A stretch of DNA of 64,000 bases from Rhizobium tumorigenes (GCF_003240565.2 NZ_CP117255.1:1116001-1180000), one strand, 5' to 3'. Positions 38,470 through 47,005 are shown, counted from the first letter of the stretch. Notes: a model not told the origin generated them from the letters alone. Program-made: numbers and translations.

Positions 38470-39429
38470 TCATGGACCTGCCTTGGAGGTCGGGACAACA
38501 GTGCAGGGCTTGTGCTCGAGGCCATGGAGCAGGGTCAGCGCGTCGCGGATAGCAGTCTCCGTCTCGGGTTCCACTGAGACCAGCGGCAAGCGTACCGCCG
38601 TGCTGACAGGCCTGCCGTCCAGCTGCAGCGCTTGTTTGAGCGCGGCGGGGATACTTTCGGCAGCAAGAGCCTGCCACAGCGGAAGCAAGCGCTGCTGCAG
38701 GCTGAGAGCGGCCGCGAGGTTACCGGCGGCGGCTTGGTGCTGGAGAGCAGCGCTCATCTGCGGCGCGACGTTGGCGGCCTCAGAAAAGCAACCGGCACCG
38801 CCTGTCATTGCAAACCCGAGGGCTACGGCGTCATTGCTGGTATAGAGACCGACACGTCGTGGCAGCAACTCCGTCCACGCGCCGAGGCGACCAATGTCTC
38901 CGCCACCGTCGCAGATGCCTATGACGCTGCCGATTTCGCCGAGCCTTTCGATCGTAACCGGCGCGAGGTCGATCCCTGCATGGGCTGGCCTGTTGTCGAT
39001 GATCAAAGGCAGATCGGTGGCGTCGGCAATGCTTTCGAAATGGGCAAGGATGCCACGCTGCGTGGGTTTGGAATAATAGGGGACGGTTATCAGCACGGCA
39101 GACGCACCGGCGTTGCGGGCCTGCCGGGTCGCTGCGATCGTCTTGGCGGTACAATTGCTGCCCGTCGCTGCAATGACCGGTACCTTGGCCGCTGCCGTCT
39201 CCACGCAGATAGCAATGACGGTCTGCCGTTCATGATCCGATAGCACGGGACCTTCTCCGGCGAGGCTACAGACAGCAAGACCGTCGATGCCGCTGGCGAT
39301 CTGCCAGGACACATGGTCCATCAGCGCGTTGCTGTCGATGGCATCATCGCGAAAGGGGGTGATGAGCGATGTGATCGCGCCGCCGATGCTCGGCTTGCGG
39401 GCGGCGCTGTCGAGGTAATTCGTTCTCAT
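38470..39429 (-). CDS. DapA/NAL-family protein lacking the Schiff-base lysine
   Basis: A TIM-barrel protein of the dihydrodipicolinate synthase / N-acetylneuraminate lyase family, 319 residues. The fold is clear: GGAITSLITPFRDDAID start, VPVIAATGSNCTAKTI, and VPYYSKPTQRGILAHF with the conserved Tyr118-Tyr119. The catalytic lysine, normally in a GIK(D/E) motif, is Cys173 (SVIGICDGGGD); the Thr-Thr pair before GE is Leu56-Ala57 (SLAGE); and the usual arginine aligns with His150 (DNRPAHAG). It is therefore unlikely to be an active class I aldolase. It follows a possible 37-codon frame and panE-like gene on the same strand. Role unknown. Confidence 0.85.
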   Translation of the reverse strand: MRTNYLDSAARKPSIGGAITSLITPFRDDAIDSNALMDHVSWQIASGIDGLAVCSLAGEGPVLSDHERQTVIAICVETAAAKVPVIAATGSNCTAKTIAATRQARNAGASAVLITVPYYSKPTQRGILAHFESIADATDLPLIIDNRPAHAGIDLAPVTIERLGEIGSVIGICDGGGDIGRLGAWTELLPRRVGLYTSNDAVALGFAMTGGAGCFSEAANVAPQMSAALQHQAAAGNLAAALSLQQRLLPLWQALAAESIPAALKQALQLDGRPVSTAVRLPLVSVEPETETAIRDALTLLHGLEHKPCTVVPTSKAGP

Positions 39430-39441
39430 GGGAATGGCTGC

Positions 39442-39555
39442 TCACAGATAGGAAAACAGGATGGCGATCTCGACGCTGCCGAGCACGATGCCGAGCGCAA
39501 GCATGATCATCGCCGTACGGCGCGCCCGCAGGCGACGGCGGTTGGTCTGGCTCAT
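39442..39555 (-). CDS. Possible 37-aa single-pass membrane protein
   Basis: A short frame begins ATG 39555 (MSQTNRRRLRARRTAM) and ends 12 bases before the DapA-like gene. A strongly basic N-terminus is followed by about 20 hydrophobic residues (MIMLALGIVLGSVEIAILFS) and ends YL, as in small inner-membrane proteins with the positive end in the cytoplasm. There is no clear ribosome-binding site, which weakens the call. Confidence 0.4.
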   Translation of the reverse strand: MSQTNRRRLRARRTAMIMLALGIVLGSVEIAILFSYL

Positions 39556-39737
39556 GAGCAGGCAAGCCGATCGGGTTCGGCAGGGTCAGGCCGCTTGGGC
39601 CAGGTGGCGTGGGGCATGGTTCACCTCTGCAATCGATGCAGCGATGGTAATGCCGGGCTTCATAGGAAAGCCATACGAGCCCGCAGGTCTCAAAATAAAG
39701 ACTTCATAAAAATGGCGGTCGCCTGTGGCAATGGCGG

Positions 39738-40754
39738 TTAGCCTGAACAGCGTCGATTTTCGCGATCAAGCTGTGTTACGAGAGCGAGGAGCGCTTCGCA
39801 TGTCGGCGTTGCAACGCCGGAAAGGCGACCACACGACACGACCATGCCGATGAGTGGCGTAATTTCCAGTGCCTTGCCGGCAAGCAGGTCTTGCAGCATA
39901 GACGTGCGGACATCGCCGATCCGCTTCGACTGTTCAAGCCGTTGCTCGACCGACATCGTGAAGCTTGCACCGAGCGCTTCGCCCACAGCCTTGACCTCCG
40001 TCATCACCTGCGCGACCATATTGGCGAGCGCCGGGTCGGCCATGATGTCGGACATCCTCGCCCTCGTCAGTGCGCTGATCGGGTTGAAGGCGGCATTGCC
40101 CATCAGCTTGCTCCAGATCTCGTTGCGGATCAGGGGCGTCGTGCTGACATTGAGACCGCCGGACGTCATGAGTTGGGTAATCGCCTGAAGGTCAGCCGTG
40201 TTCTCGCCTGACGGCTCTCCGAGTACGAAGCGACCGTCGTTGCTGAGATGGATTTCCCCCGGCGCTGTTACTTCTGCGCCCTGGTGGGCAACGCAGCCAA
40301 TCACCCGGTCGGGGCCGACCGAGCGCCACAGGGCACCGCCGATGTCCAGTTCCTCGAATTGCGTCTCCGTATGCTTGCTCTGGGTGTCCCGATGAAAATA
40401 CCACCAGGGTATGCCGTTCAGCACCATGACGACGCGGGTGGTGGCATGCAAGAGGCCACTGATACCTGCCGCTGCTCCGCCCAGTTGATGGCCCTTCAGG
40501 CCGGTAATGACCAGATCTTGCGCAGGTAGTGTGCTGGCATCGTCCGTAGCATGTACCTGCACTGTCAGCGGTTCCGTTGCGCCCGCCGTCCAGAGCTTGA
40601 GGCCGTGCTGCCGAATGGCATCGAGATGAACGCCGCGCGCTACGACTGAAACTGTGACACCGGCCAGGGCTCCGCTGGCCAGTCGCGTCGCGATGCCGCC
40701 CCCGAGCGCGCCAGCGCCATAAATGCAGACTGTCTTGATCGATGACGAGGGCAT
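39738..40754 (-). CDS. 2-dehydropantoate 2-reductase family protein
   Basis: Ketopantoate reductase family, 338 residues, NADPH-dependent reduction in the pantothenate pathway or of a related 2-oxoacid. The Rossmann motif GAGALGG is at residues 13-19; ITGLKGHQL contains the family's conserved lysine region, and the C-terminal domain has IWSKLMGNAAFNPISALTRA followed by TSMLQDLLAGKALEI, typical of ApbA/PanE C-terminal domain. Several paralogues usually exist in rhizobia, so the panE symbol is not assigned. It is 182 bases upstream of the 37-aa frame. Confidence 0.9.
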   Translation of the reverse strand: MPSSSIKTVCIYGAGALGGGIATRLASGALAGVTVSVVARGVHLDAIRQHGLKLWTAGATEPLTVQVHATDDASTLPAQDLVITGLKGHQLGGAAAGISGLLHATTRVVMVLNGIPWWYFHRDTQSKHTETQFEELDIGGALWRSVGPDRVIGCVAHQGAEVTAPGEIHLSNDGRFVLGEPSGENTADLQAITQLMTSGGLNVSTTPLIRNEIWSKLMGNAAFNPISALTRARMSDIMADPALANMVAQVMTEVKAVGEALGASFTMSVEQRLEQSKRIGDVRTSMLQDLLAGKALEITPLIGMVVSCGRLSGVATPTCEALLALVTQLDRENRRCSG

Positions 40755-40862
40755 TGCAATCTCCGCGATCTCAGATGGACGTTTCGTATTGACAGCGCTC
40801 GCCGTGGCACCGATGCGCCAAACCCCAGACCTTGCGGCAAGGAGCTTGGCGCAACAATCAGG

Positions 40863-41033
40863 TCAGACCGCGCCGCCGTGCAGGCCGCCAAGCAGCCACA
40901 AGACGATCAGGACGATCAATACCAGGCCCAGCACGCCGCCGAGGCCACGTCCGCCGTAACGACCATGGGCATAGTAACCGCCACCGCCACCCAACAACAA
41001 AACCAGAATTACGATGATCAGAATCGTTCCCAC
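40863..41033 (-). CDS. Small hydrophobic DUF3309-like protein
   Basis: A 56-residue membrane protein with two hydrophobic segments (TILIIVILVLLLGG and LGGVLGLVLIVLIVLWLLGG) joined by a glycine/tyrosine-rich loop (GGGGYYAHGRYGGRG). The layout resembles DUF3309, a family of short proteins common in alphaproteobacteria. GTG 41033 is preferred because AGGGAG lies eight bases upstream; an in-frame ATG at 41057 gives 64 residues. Function unknown. Confidence 0.6.
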   Translation of the reverse strand: MGTILIIVILVLLLGGGGGYYAHGRYGGRGLGGVLGLVLIVLIVLWLLGGLHGGAV

Positions 41034-41214
41034 GGTGATCGCTCCCTTGCTTAGCATCCCGACAAATCACAACAAAGCCAATGCTTTGGAGAGGTCCGGT
41101 ATGATCGGCCATATAGAACCGCAAAGTCGTTAGTCCATGGAGCCTTGCGACAATTCGACAATGTTGACATGACCGGTATTGGCCAGTGACGGACGGCGCC
41201 GTTGCATGGTGTTT

Positions 41215-41460
41215 CTACGGTCGGATGGCGATGCCGGCCTCCATAGCGGCGGCGATAAACGCCTTCCGGGCGTCCTCGTCTGTCCGTTTGCCTTGCCGCA
41301 CCTCGGCGCAGATCAGCAGCGCCCGGTCGAGAGCCGGACCGTCCTCCTGTGGCCAATCCTCGATCATTGCCCAGGACGCTGCCTGGGTCGTGGCGATAGT
41401 CACAAAGGTTTCCGGGCCTTCGAGCGCAAGGGTAACCGGCTGTTTCCAGGGGGTGTCCAT
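41215..41460 (-). CDS. DUF982 family protein
   Basis: An 81-residue protein. The DUF982 pattern, abundant in Rhizobiaceae, is present: W-x-x-PVTLALEG, an A...W..IEDWP helix, LDRALLICAEVRQGKRTDEDARKAFIAAAMEAGI. Start ATG 41460 has AAAAGG eight bases upstream; the longer open frame to 41655 has no such support. Function unknown. Confidence 0.8.
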   Translation of the reverse strand: MDTPWKQPVTLALEGPETFVTIATTQAASWAMIEDWPQEDGPALDRALLICAEVRQGKRTDEDARKAFIAAAMEAGIAIRP

Positions 41461-41662
41461 ATTGCGGACCTTTTCATGATGGTTGCCGAAGGATCCCTCA
41501 TAGGCGGTTTTTGAAGCCTGTGCGAGCGCCTGATGGCAAATCTGAAGAATACAGCAAGTGCCGATGGTTAGCCGACTTTGCGGATTCAGACTGAGAGGCA
41601 GATGATGGAGGACTTGAACCCGCTCATGAGGCCAGCGGTGTGCCACCAGGAACAATCCGGTC

Positions 41663-42682
41663 TCACGGGGTCTGATCGGGTGACAACGGCGCAGGCACGC
41701 CCTCCCGGATGTGCGCGGAGAACCCGGGCGATAGTCCGTCGGCCTTGGCCTTTTCGTCGATATGCGACAATCGCTTCAGCTCTTCGAGCGGCAAACGCGT
41801 ATCGAGCGCCTTCTGGTCGTAGGCATAATCCGGGACATAACCGTTGACGATGAGCCGCCAGTCAAAGGGCAGGGCGTCGCCCACAGCCCGCACCATCTTG
41901 ATGACTGCCGTGGTGCAGTTGGTCGTCAGAGAGTTGTAGAATTTTGGCTTTTCGGCAAGCGCGTTGGCGTCAGCCACATAGGCCAGCAGCAGTGCCCGCG
42001 CTCCGGCCGGAGGGATATTCATACGATAGAGCTGCACGTCCTCGCCGCGCACATTCGAGCGCACACCGACCACATCGCGCTCGTCGGCGGCGATGATCAC
42101 CAGTGGATTGCTCTTGAACAGGTCGGCGACGGGGGAGAAGGCTCCGCCCTTTCGACGCCTCACCTCTATCGACCAAGCCAGCTGCCGCCCATCGGCAAAC
42201 CCGAAGCTGACGATCATGTGGGCCATCAGCGGGCCCGACCAGTAGGACATGAACAGGTCGACCGTCCTGACCGTTCCGAGATCGTAGCTCCTGGTCTCCC
42301 AGTGCGGGGTGAAATCCGTGTCGCTCCGCCACTCGAACGCGCGCACATCAGTGAGCATAAGCTGGTTACCCTCGATCCTGCCCGTCACCTGACGCGCCAC
42401 ATCAGGTGCCCAGTCTGCTGTGGACGGGGGCATGATCGTCGTCCACCAGGCAATAACAAGCACGGAGGCGACCGCGAATGACGCAAGACATGAGGCTCTT
42501 CGGCGGACGAACAGGCCAACGACCGTAGCAAGCCCGCCCAAGGCAAAGATACCGGCACAGACGGCGCGCCATACCTCTGGCAAGGGCAGGCGATACCAGA
42601 GGGCAAGAGACACCCACGCTGTGACGGCGACGACGAGCAGGGTAAGCCCGAACAAAAGCAGGGCGCGGCCGATAGTCTTCAA
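41663..42682 (-). CDS. Membrane-anchored DUF4105 (Lnb-like) protein
   Basis: About 339 residues. Two or three N-terminal transmembrane helices (TIGRALLLFGLTLLVVAVTAW; VCAGIFALGGLATVVGLFV; SFAVASVLVIAWW) precede a periplasmic domain of the DUF4105 type: YDLGTVRTVDLFMSYWSGPLMAHMIVSFGF, then PKFYNSLTTNCTTAVIKMV with the conserved cysteine. DUF4105 includes Lnb, a lipoprotein acyl-transferring enzyme in some Firmicutes; whether this protein has that activity is unknown. Start TTG 42682 has GAGGA eight bases upstream; a frame from TTG 42748 is an alternative. Just downstream of a DUF982 gene's opposite end. Confidence 0.75.
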   Translation of the reverse strand: MKTIGRALLLFGLTLLVVAVTAWVSLALWYRLPLPEVWRAVCAGIFALGGLATVVGLFVRRRASCLASFAVASVLVIAWWTTIMPPSTADWAPDVARQVTGRIEGNQLMLTDVRAFEWRSDTDFTPHWETRSYDLGTVRTVDLFMSYWSGPLMAHMIVSFGFADGRQLAWSIEVRRRKGGAFSPVADLFKSNPLVIIAADERDVVGVRSNVRGEDVQLYRMNIPPAGARALLLAYVADANALAEKPKFYNSLTTNCTTAVIKMVRAVGDALPFDWRLIVNGYVPDYAYDQKALDTRLPLEELKRLSHIDEKAKADGLSPGFSAHIREGVPAPLSPDQTP

Positions 42683-42834
42683 CGGTTTATTCCTCGCTAC
42701 CGACGGGGTTTTCGCTGGTGAAAGTGGCGCCGATGTGGAGTTCGGCAACAGGGTGGTAGGAAGATATCGCCGCCGGCCACATTCATCCGTTCAATTGGTT
42801 CGCGCGGAGCGAATTCGACGGGCGCCGGAGGTCG

Positions 42835-43494
42835 CTATTGCAAGCTGGCTGCGGATTGCGCCCATTGCATTGCAGCATTGGCCATCGTCGCCAGATGTTC
42901 TGCAGCGGAATGGCCGGAAATCGTCTTGCGCGGTCTAAGGTCGTGATCGCCGTCTTCAAGCCAGAGCAACTCGATGCTGTCAGACAGGTCATAGTGCAAC
43001 ACCTCGTCGCGGCAACCCAGAAGATCACGCGTCCCCTGGCAGATCAGCGTCGGCGTCCGCAAATGCCGCAGATGAGCCGTCCGCAGGCTGTCCGGCTTGC
43101 CCGGCGGGTGGAAGGGGTAGCCCAGGCAGAGGAGGCCGATGATTACCTTGTCGTCACGGAGTTCGTCGGCGATCATGCTGGCGACCCGTCCACCCATCGA
43201 TTTCCCGCCGATGATCAGCCGACCGTGAGACCCGAGTGCCGTCACCGCCGTGCGATATTCCTCCATCAGCATCTCTGCTTTCGGCGGCGGCCGGCGAACG
43301 CCTGAAATGCGTCGGGCTGCCATGTAGGCGAACTCGAAGCGGGCGACCCTGAAGCCAGCTGTCGCCAAGGCATCCGATGCCGCCGACATCGAGCCCGAGT
43401 CCATCGGTCCGCCGGCACCGTGGGCGAGTAGTATGGTGTAGGGCGCGTCGGCACCGCCGGATAACAGGAATTCCGGGATGAGAACTGACGTCAT
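42835..43494 (-). CDS. Alpha/beta hydrolase of the KANL3/Tex30-like family
   Basis: A 219-residue predicted hydrolase. LLAHGAGGPMDSGSM forms the oxyanion-loop region, the nucleophile elbow is GGKSMGG (Ser in GKSMGG), CQGTRDLLG carries the acid residue and GDHDLRPR the histidine. The family is annotated as dienelactone-hydrolase-like or KANL3/Tex30; substrate unknown. Start ATG 43494 has GAGG six bases upstream; the 66 in-frame residues further upstream overlap no known domain. Confidence 0.85.
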   Translation of the reverse strand: MTSVLIPEFLLSGGADAPYTILLAHGAGGPMDSGSMSAASDALATAGFRVARFEFAYMAARRISGVRRPPPKAEMLMEEYRTAVTALGSHGRLIIGGKSMGGRVASMIADELRDDKVIIGLLCLGYPFHPPGKPDSLRTAHLRHLRTPTLICQGTRDLLGCRDEVLHYDLSDSIELLWLEDGDHDLRPRKTISGHSAAEHLATMANAAMQWAQSAASLQ

Positions 43495-43563
43495 GAGGCA
43501 CCTCGGCAGGTTACAGGGACGATATCCCTTACGGTGGACAGGAGTTTTGTTTCCACCACCACG

Positions 43564-43596
43564 AAAAAGGCCCTCGCTCGAGTGAGCGAAGGCCTT
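43564..43596 (-). terminator. Terminator downstream of the DUF992 gene
   Basis: Read on the minus strand, AAGGCCTTCGCT pairs with AGCGAGGGCCTT around a short CACTCG loop, and the stem runs into TTTTT. It lies about 53 bases after the DUF992 stop. Confidence 0.8.
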
Positions 43597-43648
43597 CGTG
43601 AACAGGCCGTTCGAAGCCGTGCGTCGGCTCCGGACAGCGACTTTTACA

Positions 43649-44155
43649 TTATTTGGCGAGACGCAGGTTGAGCTGTGCAACACCGGCTGCAACGTTCAGG
43701 CCCGTGCTGGTTTCGCCGCTGAGCGGCTGCAGGCCGAAGTTCTTGGAAGAACCGCCGACCAGAGCGTTTGCGCCAAGGCCGATGCCGACCGAAGCGCCGG
43801 CGGAAGCGCCGACATAGTTGCCTGCCAGTGCGCCTTCACCGGTGCGGGTCGGGTTGACGTTGTATACGAGCCAGCTCAGGTAGGCCTTGCCGGTCACACC
43901 GATATCGATGCCGAGCTTGCCGATCGAGCCGACATAGTGTTCAGCCTTGCCGTTGCGCTGCTTGAACTCGCAGCTGACAGCCTTGCTGGATCCGAGAATC
44001 ATGCCGACGCCACCGGCGACCGTGCAGGAAAGCGTGCCAAGACGCTCCTTCGGCTGGGTAGCGACAACGCCGGTGCCCTTGTGCCTTGGGGCAGCATCCG
44101 CAACGGAGGCGAATGCAACGGCGGCAGTGGCGGCGATGATGACAAGATTTTTCAT
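43649..44155 (-). CDS. Exported DUF992 family protein
   Basis: A 168-residue periplasmic protein of unknown function, a family restricted mostly to rhizobia and relatives. Signal peptide MKNLVIIAATAAVAFASVADA at residues 1-21. The DUF992 core follows: GTLSCTVAGGVGMILGSSKAVSCEFK (two cysteines), HYVGSIGKLGIDIGVTGKAYLSWLVY, then a glycine/alanine-rich repeat-like segment (YVGASAGASVGIGLGANALVGG). Start ATG 44155 follows GAGGACC. Its own terminator makes it monocistronic. Confidence 0.88.
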   Translation of the reverse strand: MKNLVIIAATAAVAFASVADAAPRHKGTGVVATQPKERLGTLSCTVAGGVGMILGSSKAVSCEFKQRNGKAEHYVGSIGKLGIDIGVTGKAYLSWLVYNVNPTRTGEGALAGNYVGASAGASVGIGLGANALVGGSSKNFGLQPLSGETSTGLNVAAGVAQLNLRLAK

Positions 44156-44395
44156 GCGTAGGTCCTCGGTGATTGATGCCCGAAGAACGCAGCAGGTCTC
44201 AGAAGGTTCAATCACGCGTCTGGACATGCGACCGAAACCTCGCCGGGACTGTCGTAGTCTTGCGCGCTGGCTTGCTGCTCTCAGCCACCACAGCGGGACG
44301 TCAACGCTGCTGGCAGGTTGTAGAATTGTCGGCGTTTACCTGCCAAACAACGAAAGTTCTTCTAGTTAATACTTAAATTGTCAGTGAGCCAAACT

Positions 44396-45682
44396 TCAGC
44401 CGCTAGGCGAATTGTTTTCGTGCGTCCCCCGCCAGTTTAGTTCTCGCAGTCTTTGCCACTTGTCTCGCACGCTCTGAACGCCTTCGGCAAAATACAGTTT
44501 AGCAACGCAGTCATTGTCATGGCTGTCCCGCAAAAGGCATTCCCGCCCGTCCGCCATTCTGGTCGAGAGCCAGAAAAACCCTGCATAGCCGACTGGATAG
44601 TGTATCGCCGCTTGGACCACCAAAACCACTGCAAACGCTGACGCAGCAACGCGGGCCATTTTCCGGCTCGCCGCGATGACAACGATTACAGCCACGGCAA
44701 GGACAAAGATTCCCGCTATGGTGCTATAGCGTGTCTGGCTTCCCTCTTGTGGACCGAGCCAATGCGCTCTTCCCACGGCAGCCATAAGAGCGCCGCCACC
44801 AGCGTAGGCAGCGATTCCGATCCAGGGAAGCGCGCGGGACCTTTTATCTTCCGAGCTAAGGCAAAGCAGGCTTGCCACCGCCCCGACGACAATAAGTACA
44901 CCGCCCCAGACGAACTTGCTGTCGAGCGTGCTGCCCAGCAGCCTAGCGGTGAATTCCGCAATCATCGGAATCCATTTGCCGAATGACGGCGCAGGTGGGG
45001 CCTTTGAAGCAGGCAAGCCATAGAAATAGAGGACGAATACCGCAACACTGGCGATCAGCCAGATTACTGCAAACTTGCGCAGGCGTGGTTCGATCAACAA
45101 ATAGACGAAGCCGAGCGGCCATAGGCACAGTCCACTAGCAAGGGAGAAGGAGGCTGCAAATGCAGAGAGAGCCGCAAGCGCCACGTAAATGGAAGGTGTG
45201 TCTCGCCGCGTGGCAACAAAGAGAAACACGAAGGTACCGACAGCCAGCACGTTTGCAATAAACCACTGAAAGTCCCACTCCCATAGCCAATTCGCAAACT
45301 GAGCCATGTTAAAAATCTGCATGACAATGACGATGCAAACAAGCAGGTGGTCGACACCGCGTTGCCTAAGAGTAGAATACGCCAACCAGATGAGAACAAA
45401 CGCCGTAAGGGTGGCCAGCAGAACGGAAAATAGCAGCGTCGCCTTGATGTTCCAATCGAGCAGGAGCGCATTCAGGGTCAGAAGCGTCATGGGCACGAAG
45501 ACCCGGTGCTCATTGTGGGCGCTGGTGAGATCGCTAAGCTCAAACGATCCCGTCTTGAAAGCCTGATACCGGTAGAAAAACTCCCATCCGTCTTGGAAAG
45601 GAATGTCGACAGCGTATCGCCAGATGTTCCAGGACGTCCATAATGCAGCGGCCGCCAGAAACACACCCAGCGTCAATTTCAT
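44396..45682 (-). CDS. Polytopic membrane protein of unknown function (GT-C-like layout)
   Basis: About 428 residues with roughly ten transmembrane helices. The first periplasmic loop after helix 1 contains conserved-looking acidic residues (DIPFQDGWEFFYRYQ) and a HNEHRVFVP motif near residue 55, a layout seen in GT-C membrane glycosyltransferase-like proteins with a catalytic Asp in the first loop. No specific family is recognised, so transferase activity is a guess. ATG 45682 (MKLTLGVFLAAAALW) is chosen; GTG at 45700 or 45718 are alternatives. Codon use is less GC-biased than neighbours and it borders an AT-rich stretch, suggesting recent acquisition. Confidence 0.7.
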   Translation of the reverse strand: MKLTLGVFLAAAALWTSWNIWRYAVDIPFQDGWEFFYRYQAFKTGSFELSDLTSAHNEHRVFVPMTLLTLNALLLDWNIKATLLFSVLLATLTAFVLIWLAYSTLRQRGVDHLLVCIVIVMQIFNMAQFANWLWEWDFQWFIANVLAVGTFVFLFVATRRDTPSIYVALAALSAFAASFSLASGLCLWPLGFVYLLIEPRLRKFAVIWLIASVAVFVLYFYGLPASKAPPAPSFGKWIPMIAEFTARLLGSTLDSKFVWGGVLIVVGAVASLLCLSSEDKRSRALPWIGIAAYAGGGALMAAVGRAHWLGPQEGSQTRYSTIAGIFVLAVAVIVVIAASRKMARVAASAFAVVLVVQAAIHYPVGYAGFFWLSTRMADGRECLLRDSHDNDCVAKLYFAEGVQSVRDKWQRLRELNWRGTHENNSPSG

Positions 45683-46487
45683 CGTTGTTTTTGAGTTCAC
45701 GCTCGTTCCCAAAGTCACAAAATTCAGAGACTTTTAGGGCGCGTTTGATGAAGAGTGCAAGCAAGCGCAGGTTGCTCGCTCCAAGTGTCCTAGACGCCAA
45801 ATAGGTGTGTAAGATCAATGCACCGTCTCGGCAAAGTAACCGACTGTCGCCCTTTCAGCCTAAGGTGAGTAATAGCGAAGTCAAGCTAGATTAGACGGAA
45901 ATCAATCGTCTCGGATGGCTGGAAAAAGTCACAGACGCTCTAAATTTTTGGAGAATTATTCCGAATATTTTTGTTCGTAGTGGCCGAAAAGCAAAGTTAC
46001 AATGTCAATAAAATCGGGAACAGTTAATATATTCAGGTTTTGGAAGGTAGATATCAGTAGAAATGTTCACTGTGAATACGCGAACATTTTTCTCGTTTTG
46101 CTAATTTGGAATTATCTATAAATGAAATAAATATAATTTCCTTGATTTCGTTCCCCGGGGCCGGAAATTCGCATATTTTTCTTCGTTCAAACGTCAATTT
46201 TGACGGCGATGGTCATGGTGCTCCATTGCCGGGAGACATGCGAGCCAATTTCTTTTCACCACTTCTGTCCGTGTTTCATTTCGCACCCGATCTCAAAATT
46301 CAGTGGATATCGTTCGCGATTCAATGAAATCGCGTTATTCGATGACTTCTATTCGGGAAGTAATGGTCACTGCGTCTGTTTTAAAAAGCACGTTGCGGCC
46401 TCGAGGCATTCTTGTGCTTGCATCTCCGCGCGGCGAGACTTGGCGGCTTGGCAGCTTCAGTCCTTCCGCCATCATGGCAGATTGCCT
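45683..46487. other. AT-rich stretch without a convincing gene
   Basis: About 800 bases, clearly more AT-rich than the window. An 8-bp perfect inverted repeat AAATGTTC / GAACATTT at 46061-46068 and 46082-46089 is followed by TTTTT and could end transcription rightward. Short open frames (for example 46106-46327 on +) lack ribosome-binding sites and recognisable sequence. The promoter of the membrane protein gene should lie at the left end. It looks like acquired or decayed DNA. Confidence 0.5.
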
Positions 46488-46919
46488 TTAGGAACCCGGA
46501 GCACCTAGCCGCAGGGGGCGTGTACCTAGCCTTGCGCCGGTCACGGCATCGATGGCGATGGGTTCGATTTCATGGCCTGATTCGACGTCGATGTAGCGTG
46601 CGAGTTCCCCGTCGCAATGACGGTGTGCCCATGCGCCGATCAACATCAGGACAGGCAGGAAGTCGCGACCGGCCTCTGTGAGGACGTATTCTTCCCGGGG
46701 CGGGCGCTCCGAGTATAGGCGCTTCTCGAGCAGGCCGTCTTCGGTCAGCGCTTTCAGGCGCTTGGTCAGCATGGTCGGAACGATGCCGAGGCTCTTACGG
46801 AACTGGTCGAAACGCGTCAGGCCGGCATGGGCGTCCCGCAGGACGAGAATGCTCCAGGCATCTCCGATTGCCTCAAGACTTCGAGCGACCGGGCATTGCA
46901 GCGGTGTAGGATTTTCCAT
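46488..46919 (-). CDS. HxlR-family transcriptional regulator
   Basis: Winged-helix DNA-binding protein, 143 residues. CPVARSLEAIGDAWSILVLRDAHAGLTRFDQFRKSLGIVPTMLTKRLKAL is the HxlR signature, with the conserved Cys9 near the N-terminus (a redox-sensing residue in some members), and LTEAGRDFLPVL the wing and dimer helix. Divergent from the SDR gene, which it probably controls; two GTATC-N5-GATAG sites lie between them, the nearer one only 4 bases before its ATG, consistent with self-repression. Confidence 0.9.
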   Translation of the reverse strand: MENPTPLQCPVARSLEAIGDAWSILVLRDAHAGLTRFDQFRKSLGIVPTMLTKRLKALTEDGLLEKRLYSERPPREEYVLTEAGRDFLPVLMLIGAWAHRHCDGELARYIDVESGHEIEPIAIDAVTGARLGTRPLRLGAPGS

Positions 46920-46922
46920 TTC

Positions 46923-46959
46923 GTATCTTTTCGATAGTGACAAAGTATCAAAAAGATAG
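46923..46959. promoter_or_regulatory. Paired operator-like sites between hxlR and the SDR gene
   Basis: Two 15-bp near-palindromes with the same arms, GTATCttttcGATAG (46923-46937) and GTATCaaaaaGATAG (46945-46959). Start to start they are 22 bases apart, about two helical turns. They occupy the hxlR promoter region and lie 47-83 bases before the SDR start, the expected place for binding by the adjacent HxlR regulator. Confidence 0.6.
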
Positions 46960-47005
46960 TAACACGCCTCTGGACATTGATCCACTCCTTTGGAAAGCTG
47001 ATGAG

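Noticed and set aside
46106..46327. 73-codon + strand frame in the AT-rich stretch
   Set aside because: No ribosome-binding site and unconvincing sequence.
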